A stretch of DNA of 64,000 bases from Bacteroidota bacterium (lineage in GTDB: Bacteria > Bacteroidota > Bacteroidia > Flavobacteriales > Weeksellaceae), in assembly GCA_023386965.1 (NCBI GenBank), contig JAEWIR010000034.1:42831-106830 (forward strand), written 5' to 3'. Below the pieces are notes generated by a model. It was not told where the DNA came from, ran no database searches, and saw nothing but the letters and a program-made list of their open reading frames with translations. This document shows positions 1 through 7,594 of this stretch, piece by piece (the first letter of the stretch is position 1; each line of letters starts with the position of its first letter). The position numbers and the translations under genes are program-made.

Positions 1-453
1 GACCATCCCAAATCCATTGATTTTGACCTGCTCCTGCGTCATGTTCAGATGCTGAAAAACAATCAGCAGATCGAGCAGCCCATTTATTCTTTCGTTACCC
101 ACTCCCGAACCGGGGACCATGTAGTTGTGGAACCAAAGAATGTCCTTATTGTGGAAGGAATTCTGGTACTTACCCATCCTGAACTGCTGAAGGAATATGA
201 TTTGAAGGTTTTCGTACATGCCGACTCCGATGAAAGGCTGATCCGCCGTATCCGCCGGGATACGCAGGAAAGGGGCCGCGATCTGCAGGAAGTGCTGCAC
301 CGCTACCAGAATACGTTGAAACCTATGCACCACGAGTTCATTGAACCGTCAAAGAATGAAGCCGATCTTATTGTGCCCAATATGAAGCACAATACAGTGG
401 CAATTGACTTCCTTTCAACAGTCATTAATAATTCACTTAAAAAAGTACACTGA
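1..453 (+). CDS. udk: Uridine kinase, 3' part (5' end outside the window)
   Basis: Uridine kinase phosphorylates uridine and cytidine with ATP/GTP in pyrimidine salvage. The reading frame is open from base 1, starting with DHPKSIDFDLLLRHVQML, which matches the region just after the P-loop in udk. The P-loop itself lies upstream of the window. Visible family features are HSRTGDHVVVEPKNVLIVEG (strand plus the acidic Glu-Gly turn), the arginine-rich lid ERLIRRIRRDTQERGRD, and the C-terminal FIEPSKNEADLIVP segment. The ATG at 49 is an internal methionine, not the start. The next gene begins 1 nt after the stop, so the two are probably co-transcribed. Confidence 0.92.
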   Translation, partial: DHPKSIDFDLLLRHVQMLKNNQQIEQPIYSFVTHSRTGDHVVVEPKNVLIVEGILVLTHPELLKEYDLKVFVHADSDERLIRRIRRDTQERGRDLQEVLHRYQNTLKPMHHEFIEPSKNEADLIVPNMKHNTVAIDFLSTVINNSLKKVH

Positions 454-454
454 C

Positions 455-817
455 ATGGCGAAGAATGATCCGCTCATAAAACCCATCAGGCCCAAATCGC
501 CGCTGGAAAAATTCGTCCGGAAATATATTGTTAATAAATATTTCGTTACGGTGTTCAGTTTTCTGGTGTGGATGGTTTTTTTCGACAGTACATCATTTCT
601 GGTTATTAATGAACTGAACAGTGAAATTAATAAATATGAGGAGCAACTGGCTTATTATAAGTCCGAATACCGCAAAAATGATGATTTCTACCGCAGGCTC
701 ATGAATAATAAGGATGAAAAGGAAAAGTATGCCCGTGAAAATTATTTCATGAAGAAACCGAATGAGGAGATCTTTATCCTTGTGGTAGACAGTTCCAATG
801 TAAAGAAGCAGCCCTAA
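455..817 (+). CDS. Septum formation initiator (FtsB/DivIC-like) protein
   Basis: A 120-residue protein with a short basic cytoplasmic N-terminus, one transmembrane segment (about residues 28-46, FVTVFSFLVWMVFF) and a coiled coil (about 50-85), followed by a conserved tail around YARENYFMKKPNEEIFIL. This is the architecture of FtsB/DivIC proteins, which bridge FtsL and FtsQ in the divisome. The ATG at 455 is chosen because it lies one base after the udk stop and gives a normal N-terminus; the frame stays open upstream to 404, inside udk. Location behind udk is common in Flavobacteriia. Function is inferred from architecture and a few conserved residues. Confidence 0.85.
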   Translation: MAKNDPLIKPIRPKSPLEKFVRKYIVNKYFVTVFSFLVWMVFFDSTSFLVINELNSEINKYEEQLAYYKSEYRKNDDFYRRLMNNKDEKEKYARENYFMKKPNEEIFILVVDSSNVKKQP

Positions 818-842
818 TTCTAAAATTCAAATAACCATCAGA

Positions 843-2006
843 ATGTTTGCAAAGACCACACTCAGCGACTGGGAAAACTTAGTTCAGAAACAGCTTAAAA
901 CAGAAGATATCTATTCCGTTCTGCAGAAAGAAAACCTGGAGGGAATCACCGTTAAGCCTTACCACGCTGCCGTGCAGAAACCATTGTCGCTGTTGCCCAA
1001 AGTGGAGGAGTCCACCCAGTTGGTGTCCCGGTACAACGAAAGCCTGGAACAGGATGTTATTGCCTTTCTGCTGGATATGAATGTTGAAAACCTGGAAGAG
1101 AAAAGTATTTACATCAACAATAAGGAACTCGCCGAGCACATCTCGCCGGAGGAAACCAACAGCTATTACTCACTTATAGATGTTTTTTCTGAAACTAACG
1201 GCGAAATGGACAAACAGTTAGGAACCGAACTCCTGGCAAAGGCCTTTAACAGAAATATCTGTGTTGATGTTTCCCTGCATCAGAATGCCGGGGCTGCAAT
1301 ATACCAGCAATTGGGCATCGCGTTGGCAAAGGCAAAGGATTTGGCTGAAACTTTCGGTCCGGAAGTCCTGGACAAACTTGTGTTCCGCTTTGCTGTAAGT
1401 GCCAATTATTTCTTTGAAATTGCGAAGATTCGTGCTTTCAAGTTGCTTTTTGCCCAGTTGGCAAAAGAATTTGACCTCCAAAGCATTCCCTATATTTTTG
1501 TGGAAACCTCCCTGCGGAACAAATCCAAAAATGACCCCGAAAACAACCTGATCCGTTCCACGGTAGAACTTTCAGCAGCCATGATTGGTGGTGCCGATGC
1601 GGTATTTTCCAACGACTATATGCTGGACAGCGGAAATTCTCTGTCTACAGAAGTGTCCTTTAAGCAGCAGATTGTTTTGGCTTACGAAAGCATCATTAAT
1701 GTTTTTGATGACGGTGCCAACGGAAGCTATTATGTGGAAGACCTTACCCGGCAGTTGGCGGAAAAAGCCTGGGCATTTTTCCTTGAAATGGAGCAGGCCG
1801 GTGGTTATGCCGATATGATGAAGAAAAGTGAACTGCAGAAAATAATTTATGCTCGGGCGCTTGAAGAGCAAAGGTGGGTAGAAGACGGACGTTTGAAACT
1901 GATCGGTGTAAATATGTACCCAAAACTGGAAAAGACAAGGGAAGCCGGCGAACTTTACAGCGCAGATGAAATCCGTGCGGTACGGCTTGCGCAGATGTTT
2001 GAATAA
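843..2006 (+). CDS. mutA: Methylmalonyl-CoA mutase small (beta) subunit
   Basis: The 387-residue product resembles the small, non-catalytic subunit of heterodimeric adenosylcobalamin methylmalonyl-CoA mutase, which interconverts succinyl-CoA and (R)-methylmalonyl-CoA. Visible family segments are the barrel strands around SLHQNAGAAIYQQLGIALAK (about 140-160), FRFAVSANYFFEIAKIRAFK (about 183-203), the IRSTVELSAAMIGGADAVF stretch (about 239-257) and the GGYADMMKKSELQKII region near the end. It stops soon after the TIM-barrel half, so it has no degenerate B12-binding domain. The catalytic large subunit, normally the next gene, is absent: a methyltransferase follows 73 bp downstream. Activity would need a large subunit encoded elsewhere. 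Confidence 0.88.
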   Translation: MFAKTTLSDWENLVQKQLKTEDIYSVLQKENLEGITVKPYHAAVQKPLSLLPKVEESTQLVSRYNESLEQDVIAFLLDMNVENLEEKSIYINNKELAEHISPEETNSYYSLIDVFSETNGEMDKQLGTELLAKAFNRNICVDVSLHQNAGAAIYQQLGIALAKAKDLAETFGPEVLDKLVFRFAVSANYFFEIAKIRAFKLLFAQLAKEFDLQSIPYIFVETSLRNKSKNDPENNLIRSTVELSAAMIGGADAVFSNDYMLDSGNSLSTEVSFKQQIVLAYESIINVFDDGANGSYYVEDLTRQLAEKAWAFFLEMEQAGGYADMMKKSELQKIIYARALEEQRWVEDGRLKLIGVNMYPKLEKTREAGELYSADEIRAVRLAQMFE

Positions 2007-2079
2007 TTTTTAGCCTTGACATTTTTTCAGACAGTATTCTGTTAAAGACGGTCACCTTTTTCTGTTATCTTCATCAATC

Positions 2080-3216
2080 ATGATTAGAAAAGAGATTCAG
2101 GATTACATCCGTGCGAACATTGGCACCGATTTCCCTACTTTACTGTTGCGCAAGAGCCCGTTCCCTGATTTCTCCATGCAGGAAATAGCTCAGCAGGTAA
2201 AAGGTCTGAAAGTGGCTTCAAAAAAATTTCCCTTCCTTTTGAAAGAAGGAATACAGTTTCCGCCGGGGCTCAACCTGGAGCAGGCTTCATCTCAGTTTAC
2301 AGGTCAATTTAAAGCGCGCGATCTTCAGGGTGAAAAATATCTCGACCTTACCTGTGGTTTTGGTATCGATGCCTGGTTTATGTCGGAAAAGTTCAGGGAA
2401 ATAACACTTGTAGAACAGAATCCGGAACTTATTGAAACCGTAAAGTATAATTGGCAGCTTTTGGGTCGGGAGGCCAATTTCGTCAATGACTCGCTGGAAG
2501 AATTTCTGAAGTATAATAGTGAGCGATTCGATCTGGTTTATCTGGATCCGGCGCGGCGGGACCAGCATAAGAACAAAAAATTCCTGCTGGAGGACCTTTC
2601 ACCAAACCTGCTGGAGATTCAGGATGATCTTTTCAGGATTTCAGATCATATCATAATTAAACTTTCACCGCTCATTGATATATCCTATTTGTTGGATGCT
2701 GTCCGGAACATCAGCAAAATACAGATTATAGCAGTACGTAACGAAGTCAGGGAACTGGTGCTTCATCTTCATCCGGATACCGCAGCAGTTCCGGTTATTG
2801 AAGCTATCAACCTGGAAACCACCGAACCTGCATTTGAATTTATGGTTGGTGAAGAAGCTGAATGCACACCGGAGTATGCCGAACCCGAACAGTTTCTGTA
2901 TATGCCCGGCACAGCCGTGCTGAAGAGCGGGGCTTTCAACCTCGTAGCTTCAACATTTGGCCTCCGGAAACTTCATCCAAATACACATCTGTACACCTCG
3001 GCTGTCCATATAGATAATTTCCCCGGCAGGGTGCTGCGGGTGGAACCTGTGGAAAGTAAATCAATAAAAAAGGGTGAAAAATTTAATATCGTTTCCAGGA
3101 ATTATCCTTTGACTCCGGATGAAATCAAAAAAAAATACAGGATTTCCGATGGTGGCAGCCAGTATCTGATATTTACGCAGTCCGTTAAAGGCAAAATAAT
3201 ATTGAAATCGGTTTAA
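2080..3216 (+). CDS. Class I SAM-dependent methyltransferase with THUMP-like C-terminus
   Basis: A 378-residue protein with a class I methyltransferase core. Motif I is LDLTCGFGIDAWFMS (about 88-102), the acidic SAM ribose contact is LVEQNPELI (about 109-117), and motif IV is LVYLDPARRDQHKNKK (about 152-167). The N-terminal 80 residues and C-terminal 130 residues resemble the accessory domains of the Bacteroidota PG_1098 type, including a THUMP-like end; this is recalled similarity, not a search. The DPARR motif IV resembles nucleic-acid methyltransferases, so an RNA substrate is plausible but unproven. The upstream TATCTTCA at 2066-2073 is a weak match to the -7 element. Confidence 0.75.
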   Translation: MIRKEIQDYIRANIGTDFPTLLLRKSPFPDFSMQEIAQQVKGLKVASKKFPFLLKEGIQFPPGLNLEQASSQFTGQFKARDLQGEKYLDLTCGFGIDAWFMSEKFREITLVEQNPELIETVKYNWQLLGREANFVNDSLEEFLKYNSERFDLVYLDPARRDQHKNKKFLLEDLSPNLLEIQDDLFRISDHIIIKLSPLIDISYLLDAVRNISKIQIIAVRNEVRELVLHLHPDTAAVPVIEAINLETTEPAFEFMVGEEAECTPEYAEPEQFLYMPGTAVLKSGAFNLVASTFGLRKLHPNTHLYTSAVHIDNFPGRVLRVEPVESKSIKKGEKFNIVSRNYPLTPDEIKKKYRISDGGSQYLIFTQSVKGKIILKSV

Positions 3217-3219
3217 AAG

Positions 3220-3252
3220 TTTGGTTAAAGGAGTCAAAATTTCTTATTTTTG
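3220..3252 (+). promoter_or_regulatory. Promoter, TTTG-N21-TATTTTTG
   Basis: TTTG at 3220-3223 and TATTTTTG at 3245-3252 match the Bacteroidota primary-sigma elements with a 21-bp spacer. The element lies 29 bp upstream of the small lipoprotein gene at 3282. Confidence 0.6.
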
Positions 3253-3281
3253 GTGCCAATAATCCAGGAAGAATTATAATT

Positions 3282-3530
3282 ATGAAAAAATTGGTATTGG
3301 TATTGTTTGTTGCAGGCTTGGCTATGAGCTGTAAAGATGTACAGGCAGGTGGAAATCAGGGCGTTTTGAGAATGGAAAAGGGCGCCGACCGTTATGATTC
3401 TCACGAAAACAGAGCACCGCTGCCCGAGGCAGCAGTTGCAGCGCCTACTGCCACGGATACCCTGGCTACCGCTCCGGAATCCGGAATCATCAGCGACTCT
3501 GCAAATGCGCAGTCAAGCCAGACCCGTTAA
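3282..3530 (+). CDS. Small lipoprotein of unknown function
   Basis: An 82-residue protein with a lipoprotein signal: basic start, hydrophobic core and lipobox (GLAMSC, cysteine at about residue 17). The mature part is low in complexity, rich in Ala, Thr, Pro and acidic residues, with no recognised domain. It has its own good promoter upstream and a hairpin terminator about 30 bp downstream, so it is a monocistronic unit. No function can be assigned; a surface or periplasmic lipoprotein is the limit of what the sequence shows. Confidence 0.65.
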   Translation: MKKLVLVLFVAGLAMSCKDVQAGGNQGVLRMEKGADRYDSHENRAPLPEAAVAAPTATDTLATAPESGIISDSANAQSSQTR

Positions 3531-3560
3531 TCCGCAGACTGCACTTAACAGAAAAAGACC

Positions 3561-3592
3561 AATGCCTTGCCTACGCGGGGCATTTTTTTTAT
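3561..3592 (+). terminator. Intrinsic terminator
   Basis: AATGCC (3561-3566) pairs with GGCATT (3579-3584), followed by a run of T. It ends the lipoprotein transcript. Confidence 0.65.
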
Positions 3593-3601
3593 TTTTACGA
3601 A

Positions 3602-3643
3602 TCAGATGTCAGATGTCAGATGTCAGATGTCAGATGTCAGATG
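3602..3643 (+). repeat. Heptamer tandem repeat, six copies of TCAGATG
   Basis: Six perfect head-to-tail copies of the 7-bp unit TCAGATG fill 3602-3643, between the lipoprotein terminator and the dipeptidase gene at 3726. The next 80 bp remain low in complexity (CAAGA-rich, then runs of CAAC and CTCAACA units). The unit length is not a multiple of three, but the repeat is non-coding. Confidence 0.95.
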
Positions 3644-3725
3644 AAAGCTGCAAGAGGCGAGAAGCAAGACGCCAACTGCAAGAAGCACACCTCAACACCT
3701 CAACAACCCAACAACTCAAAGAAAT

Positions 3726-5108
3726 ATGCAAGAAACACTTAACTACATTAACGAAAATAAAGAACGCTACCTGGAGGAGCTTTTTGAACTGCTTAAAATT
3801 GCCTCGATCTCCGCAGACCCTGCATATAAGGAGGAGGTACTGAAATGTGCTGAAGTTTGCGCAGGACATTTAAGGGATGCTGGTGCCGACCATGTAGAGG
3901 TTTGCCAGACCGCAGGCTACCCTGTAGTCTATGGTGAAAAGATGGTGGGCGAGGGCTTGCCAACGGTCTTGGTATACGGACATTATGATGTACAGCCACC
4001 GGATCCGCTTGAACTTTGGACCAAGCCGCCTTTTGAACCTTATGTAGAGAAAACAGACTTACATCCTGAGGGCGCGGTTTTCGCCCGCGGAGCTGCAGAT
4101 GACAAAGGCCAGTTTTTCATGCACATCAAGGCTTTTGAAGCCATGATGAAAACCAATACCTTACCCTGCAACGTGAAATTCATTATTGAAGGCGAGGAAG
4201 AAGTGGGTTCCAAAAGCCTGGGCGATTTTGTTAATGAATACAAAGAGAAGCTTTCCTGCGACTGTATCCTGATTTCAGATACGAGCCTTTATTCCACCGA
4301 GCAGCCCACGGTAACAACCGGTTTGCGCGGCCTGAGTTATGTAGAAGTAGAGGTGGAAGGACCAAACAGAGACCTTCATTCCGGACTATACGGTGGTGCG
4401 GTTCCCAACCCAATCCATGTCCTCAGCAGGATGATTGCCAATTTGATTGATGAAAACGGTCACATCACCATCGACGGTTTTTATGATAATGTAGAGGAGG
4501 TGTCCACAGACGACCGTGCGCTGATGAACAAACTGAAGGATGATCAGGAGGCTTTTAAATCTTCAATAGGACTAAACGGAGTGGAAGGTGAGGAAGGTTT
4601 CACTACGCTGGAACGTACTTCTATCCGTCCGACTTTGGACTGCAACGGAATCTGGGGGGGCTATACCGGCGAAGGTGCCAAAACCGTAATTCCGTCCAAA
4701 GCTTTTGCCAAGATCTCCATGCGTTTGGTACCATATCAGACTCCGGAGGAGATCACCGAAAAGTTTACAAAGTATTTTGAAAAGATAGCTCCGGCAAATG
4801 TAAAAGTGAAGGTGAATCCACATCATGGCGGTATGCCTTACGTTTTACCAAGCGATACAAAGGAATTTAATGCCGCAAAACAGGCTATGGAAACCGCTTT
4901 TGGTAAGGAAGTTCTGCCGTTCCGCAGCGGTGGCAGCATTCCAATCACTGCCATGTTTGAAGAGGTTTTGGGTGCGAAGTCAGTACTTATGGGCTTTGGC
5001 CTGGCTTCCGATGCCATCCACTCACCAAATGAGCATTACGGACTTTACAATTTCTACAAAGGCATTGAAAGTATCCCGCTGTTTTTTCAGAATTATGCTG
5101 CAAGATAG
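3726..5108 (+). CDS. M20 family dipeptidase
   Basis: A 460-residue M20 metallopeptidase of the CNDP/carnosinase-like dipeptidase type. The di-zinc site is visible: H86 and D88 in VYGHYDVQPPDP, bridging D125 in RGAADDKGQF, the general base and ligand E157-E158 in IIEGEEEVGS, D185 in LISDTSLY, and H432 in SDAIHSPNEHYG. The dimerisation (lid) domain lies roughly between 195 and 350. No signal peptide is present, so it should act in the cytoplasm, releasing amino acids from dipeptides. It follows a 7-bp tandem repeat and low-complexity leader without a clear TAnnTTTG promoter, which is unusual here. Confidence 0.9.
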   Translation: MQETLNYINENKERYLEELFELLKIASISADPAYKEEVLKCAEVCAGHLRDAGADHVEVCQTAGYPVVYGEKMVGEGLPTVLVYGHYDVQPPDPLELWTKPPFEPYVEKTDLHPEGAVFARGAADDKGQFFMHIKAFEAMMKTNTLPCNVKFIIEGEEEVGSKSLGDFVNEYKEKLSCDCILISDTSLYSTEQPTVTTGLRGLSYVEVEVEGPNRDLHSGLYGGAVPNPIHVLSRMIANLIDENGHITIDGFYDNVEEVSTDDRALMNKLKDDQEAFKSSIGLNGVEGEEGFTTLERTSIRPTLDCNGIWGGYTGEGAKTVIPSKAFAKISMRLVPYQTPEEITEKFTKYFEKIAPANVKVKVNPHHGGMPYVLPSDTKEFNAAKQAMETAFGKEVLPFRSGGSIPITAMFEEVLGAKSVLMGFGLASDAIHSPNEHYGLYNFYKGIESIPLFFQNYAAR

Positions 5109-5127
5109 GGACAATCATATAAATGTG

Positions 5128-5158
5128 AAGCCTCGCAAATAGCGGGGCTTTGTAATTT
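5128..5158 (+). terminator. Hairpin terminator after the dipeptidase
   Basis: AAGCCTCGC (5128-5136) pairs with GCGGGGCTT (5142-5150), with one G-T pair. Only a weak T-rich tail follows. Confidence 0.5.
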
Positions 5159-5177
5159 ATTACTTTGTTGATAATAA

Positions 5178-5185
5178 TATTTTTG
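5178..5185 (+). promoter_or_regulatory. Putative -7 element TATTTTTG
   Basis: An exact TAnnTTTG element 50 bp upstream of the first T9SS cargo gene. No well-spaced TTG was found upstream. Confidence 0.5.
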
Positions 5186-5235
5186 GTGATTCCATAATTT
5201 TTTGTATGTTTATCATTACTAAAAAATAAAATATT

Positions 5236-6147
5236 ATGAAAAAAATCTTACTTTCTGCATGCTTAGCGGTGTTTTCATTCGCAAATGCGCAAACAACTGT
5301 GTACAGTTATGGTTTCGATACTGATTTTGGCACAGACTGGACCAAGACCAACCAAAGTACAGCACCACCCGCTACACCAACTTTATGGAGCAAGGCAACT
5401 TATACAGCACAAACCTCTTCTATTTTTGGCAGTGGGATTGGTGGCGTGCCTTCCGGACAGGCCGGAGGACAAAATTCCTTTGCACTGGTAAATTACACCA
5501 GTACAAACACCGGTACCATCAGTAACTGGCTCATCACTCCCAGCGTAAATGTGCAGGATGGAGATGTTGTAACGTTTTATACACGCAAAGGTACAGACGG
5601 GACTATGGATTATCCGGACAGGTTGGAGCTGAGGTACAGTTCCGCAGCTACTACAGTGGTGCCAAGTACGGGTCCAGCCGATGTGGGTAGCTTCACTAAC
5701 CTGGGAGTTTCTGTAAATCCAAATCAGGCGGTAGGTTTTGTGTACCCTCAAATCTGGACTCAATATACTTTTAATATTACAGGAGTTGGCTCAACACCGG
5801 TGCCTGTGAAATTTGCCTTTAGGTATTTTGTAACCAACGCTGGACCAAGTGGTACTAATTCAGATATTATTGGAATTGACAGCTTCCAGGTAACCAGATC
5901 TACGATGGCTACAGGTGAAGTTTCCAGAAATAAATTATCCCTTTATCCTAACCCTGCAACTGATTTTATTAACTTGAAGGGTACCGACAAACTGAAATCG
6001 ATCGCAGTTTATGATATGAGCGGTAGAAAGGTGCCTGCAACATTAAACGGAAACGCAGTTGACGTAAGAGGTTTAGCCAACGGTACATATCTAATAGATA
6101 TAGAAACGGATAACGGAAAAGTATCTCAGAAATTTATTAAGAAATAA
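5236..6147 (+). CDS. Secreted T9SS cargo protein with choice-of-anchor J-like domain
   Basis: A 303-residue secreted protein. Residues 1-18 are a Sec signal peptide ending in ANA/Q. Residues about 20-225 form a beta-rich domain with the pattern YGFDTDFGTDW, NWLITPSVNV and GIDSFQV, typical of the choice-of-anchor J/MAM-like fold. Residues about 235-303 form a type A T9SS sorting domain: LYPNPATDFINL, IAVYDMSGRKV, NGTYLIDIETDNGK and the final KFIKK. The protein should be exported by Sec, carried across the outer membrane by T9SS and anchored or released. It is the first of three consecutive cargo genes; the ligand is unknown. Confidence 0.85.
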   Translation: MKKILLSACLAVFSFANAQTTVYSYGFDTDFGTDWTKTNQSTAPPATPTLWSKATYTAQTSSIFGSGIGGVPSGQAGGQNSFALVNYTSTNTGTISNWLITPSVNVQDGDVVTFYTRKGTDGTMDYPDRLELRYSSAATTVVPSTGPADVGSFTNLGVSVNPNQAVGFVYPQIWTQYTFNITGVGSTPVPVKFAFRYFVTNAGPSGTNSDIIGIDSFQVTRSTMATGEVSRNKLSLYPNPATDFINLKGTDKLKSIAVYDMSGRKVPATLNGNAVDVRGLANGTYLIDIETDNGKVSQKFIKK

Positions 6148-6156
6148 TAGAAAAAG

Positions 6157-6180
6157 AAACCGGCCATGGCCGGTTTTTTT
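6157..6180 (+). terminator. Intrinsic terminator
   Basis: AAACCGGCC (6157-6165) pairs perfectly with GGCCGGTTT (6168-6176), followed by T residues; it ends the first cargo gene. Confidence 0.85.
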
Positions 6181-6341
6181 AATTTAAATGTTTAGATTAC
6201 ATATAAGCTTCAAACTGTAAAGGTACAAGATTAGGGGTCGTTTAGGTTCTTAGCCACGCATGTGAAGATATATTTAAAAAAAATTGGCACACGTCTAATA
6301 TTGTATTAAATTAGCCGGAAATTAAAGAAATTAAAAAAAAT

Positions 6342-7400
6342 ATGAAAAAAGTTTTATCCTCTCTGTTGCTTACTTCTGCAACAATGATGATGTTTGGACA
6401 GGTGATCTTAAACGAAAATTTTAACGCTTTAACTACGGGGAATCTGGGAACCAATGTAGCCGGTACAACTGCCGGCCAAAATAATTGGTTTACGTTAGGA
6501 GGAGCTAATGCCGATTATCAGGTAACAACGATTGATGCGCCACATGGAAAATCGCTGCAGATTGCGGGCTATAACGGTTTCGATGCGGTGAATACAGCTT
6601 TGAACGGCAGGATAGCGGCGCAGTTATCTACCGTGACTGCAGCGACAGGAAACAATATTTTACAGGTAAAGTTCGAATTGTATACAGGCAACTCTGCCGG
6701 AGCAGGAACGGCGCAAATGAGAGTTTGGGGTATGGATGGTACTACATCGCGAACCATCGGGGGCTTTGTATATAATTATGCCACTAAATCCTTAACTGGA
6801 CTTGCAACTGCTAATAACCTTGTTCCACCTTCTCCACCAACTACGACCACTCCGCTGGGCCCGGTAACTTATACATTCAACCTGGCTGCTGCACCTGGGG
6901 TGGTGTTGGCGGCTAATACGTGGTATACTTTAATTTATGAGTATAATACTACAACAGGTGTTTCTACCTGGATACATCCGGCAGGCTCAGGTTCTACCTC
7001 AAGTACCAGCACAAGTTATTCATTGATTACAGGAATGACCGCAGAAGATATTTATTTCTACAATAACTCCTCGGCAACAAACACGGTCAGTAATGTTATT
7101 GGTGTGGATAATATCATTGCGCAGTTTGGTAATGCAGCATCACTTTCAACGAACGATGTGGTGAGCACTGTAGAGGTGAACGGCAGTATTTCAATCTATC
7201 CAAACCCAACTTCTGACATCCTGAACGTAAAAGCCAGTTCCAAGATCAATGCGGTTTCTGTAGTAGATATGTCCGGTAGAAGTGTCAAAGTAAATGTTGA
7301 TGGCGACAAAGTAGATGTAAGCGCTCTTCCGGTAGGAACGTATTTAATCAATGTCGAGACTAAAGACGGTATCTCTACAGAGAAATTCATTAAGAAATAA
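6342..7400 (+). CDS. Secreted T9SS cargo protein, beta-sandwich type
   Basis: A 352-residue protein with a signal peptide (residues 1-19, cleavage near FGQ). Residues about 20-265 form a Thr/Asn/Gly-rich region beginning VILNENFNALTTGNLG, which resembles lectin-like jelly-roll domains in flavobacterial surface proteins. Residues about 282-352 form a type A sorting domain (ISIYPNPTSDILNVK, VDMSGRSVKV, GTYLINVETKDG, EKFIKK) closely similar to that of the gene before. The central proline/threonine stretch (PPSPPTTTT) looks like a loop or linker. A perfect terminator lies on each side, so it is transcribed alone. Ligand unknown. Confidence 0.83.
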   Translation: MKKVLSSLLLTSATMMMFGQVILNENFNALTTGNLGTNVAGTTAGQNNWFTLGGANADYQVTTIDAPHGKSLQIAGYNGFDAVNTALNGRIAAQLSTVTAATGNNILQVKFELYTGNSAGAGTAQMRVWGMDGTTSRTIGGFVYNYATKSLTGLATANNLVPPSPPTTTTPLGPVTYTFNLAAAPGVVLAANTWYTLIYEYNTTTGVSTWIHPAGSGSTSSTSTSYSLITGMTAEDIYFYNNSSATNTVSNVIGVDNIIAQFGNAASLSTNDVVSTVEVNGSISIYPNPTSDILNVKASSKINAVSVVDMSGRSVKVNVDGDKVDVSALPVGTYLINVETKDGISTEKFIKK

Positions 7401-7417
7401 ATTTAGTATAAAATTGG

Positions 7418-7447
7418 AAGCGCTTCACTAACGGAGCGCTTTTTTTC
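7418..7447 (+). terminator. Intrinsic terminator
   Basis: AAGCGCT (7418-7424) pairs with AGCGCTT (7435-7441), followed by a T run. Confidence 0.8.
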
Positions 7448-7594
7448 TGCATTCTTATTTCCTTAGTTGATTGCTTTTAATACAAATGAAAAGCAGTCCC
7501 TTCAGGAGGTGTTTTTTATTTTATAAAAATATTATGGTAAAGTATTAACTAATTGATTATTTATATACATTTACTGTAAATAATTTACATTTAT

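Noticed and set aside
3602..3643. CRISPR-like array
   Set aside because: The unit is 7 bp with no spacers, so it is a microsatellite.
3394..3843. Open frame running through the heptamer repeat into the dipeptidase
   Set aside because: Crosses a terminator and the tandem repeat; repeated residues result only from the 7-bp array.
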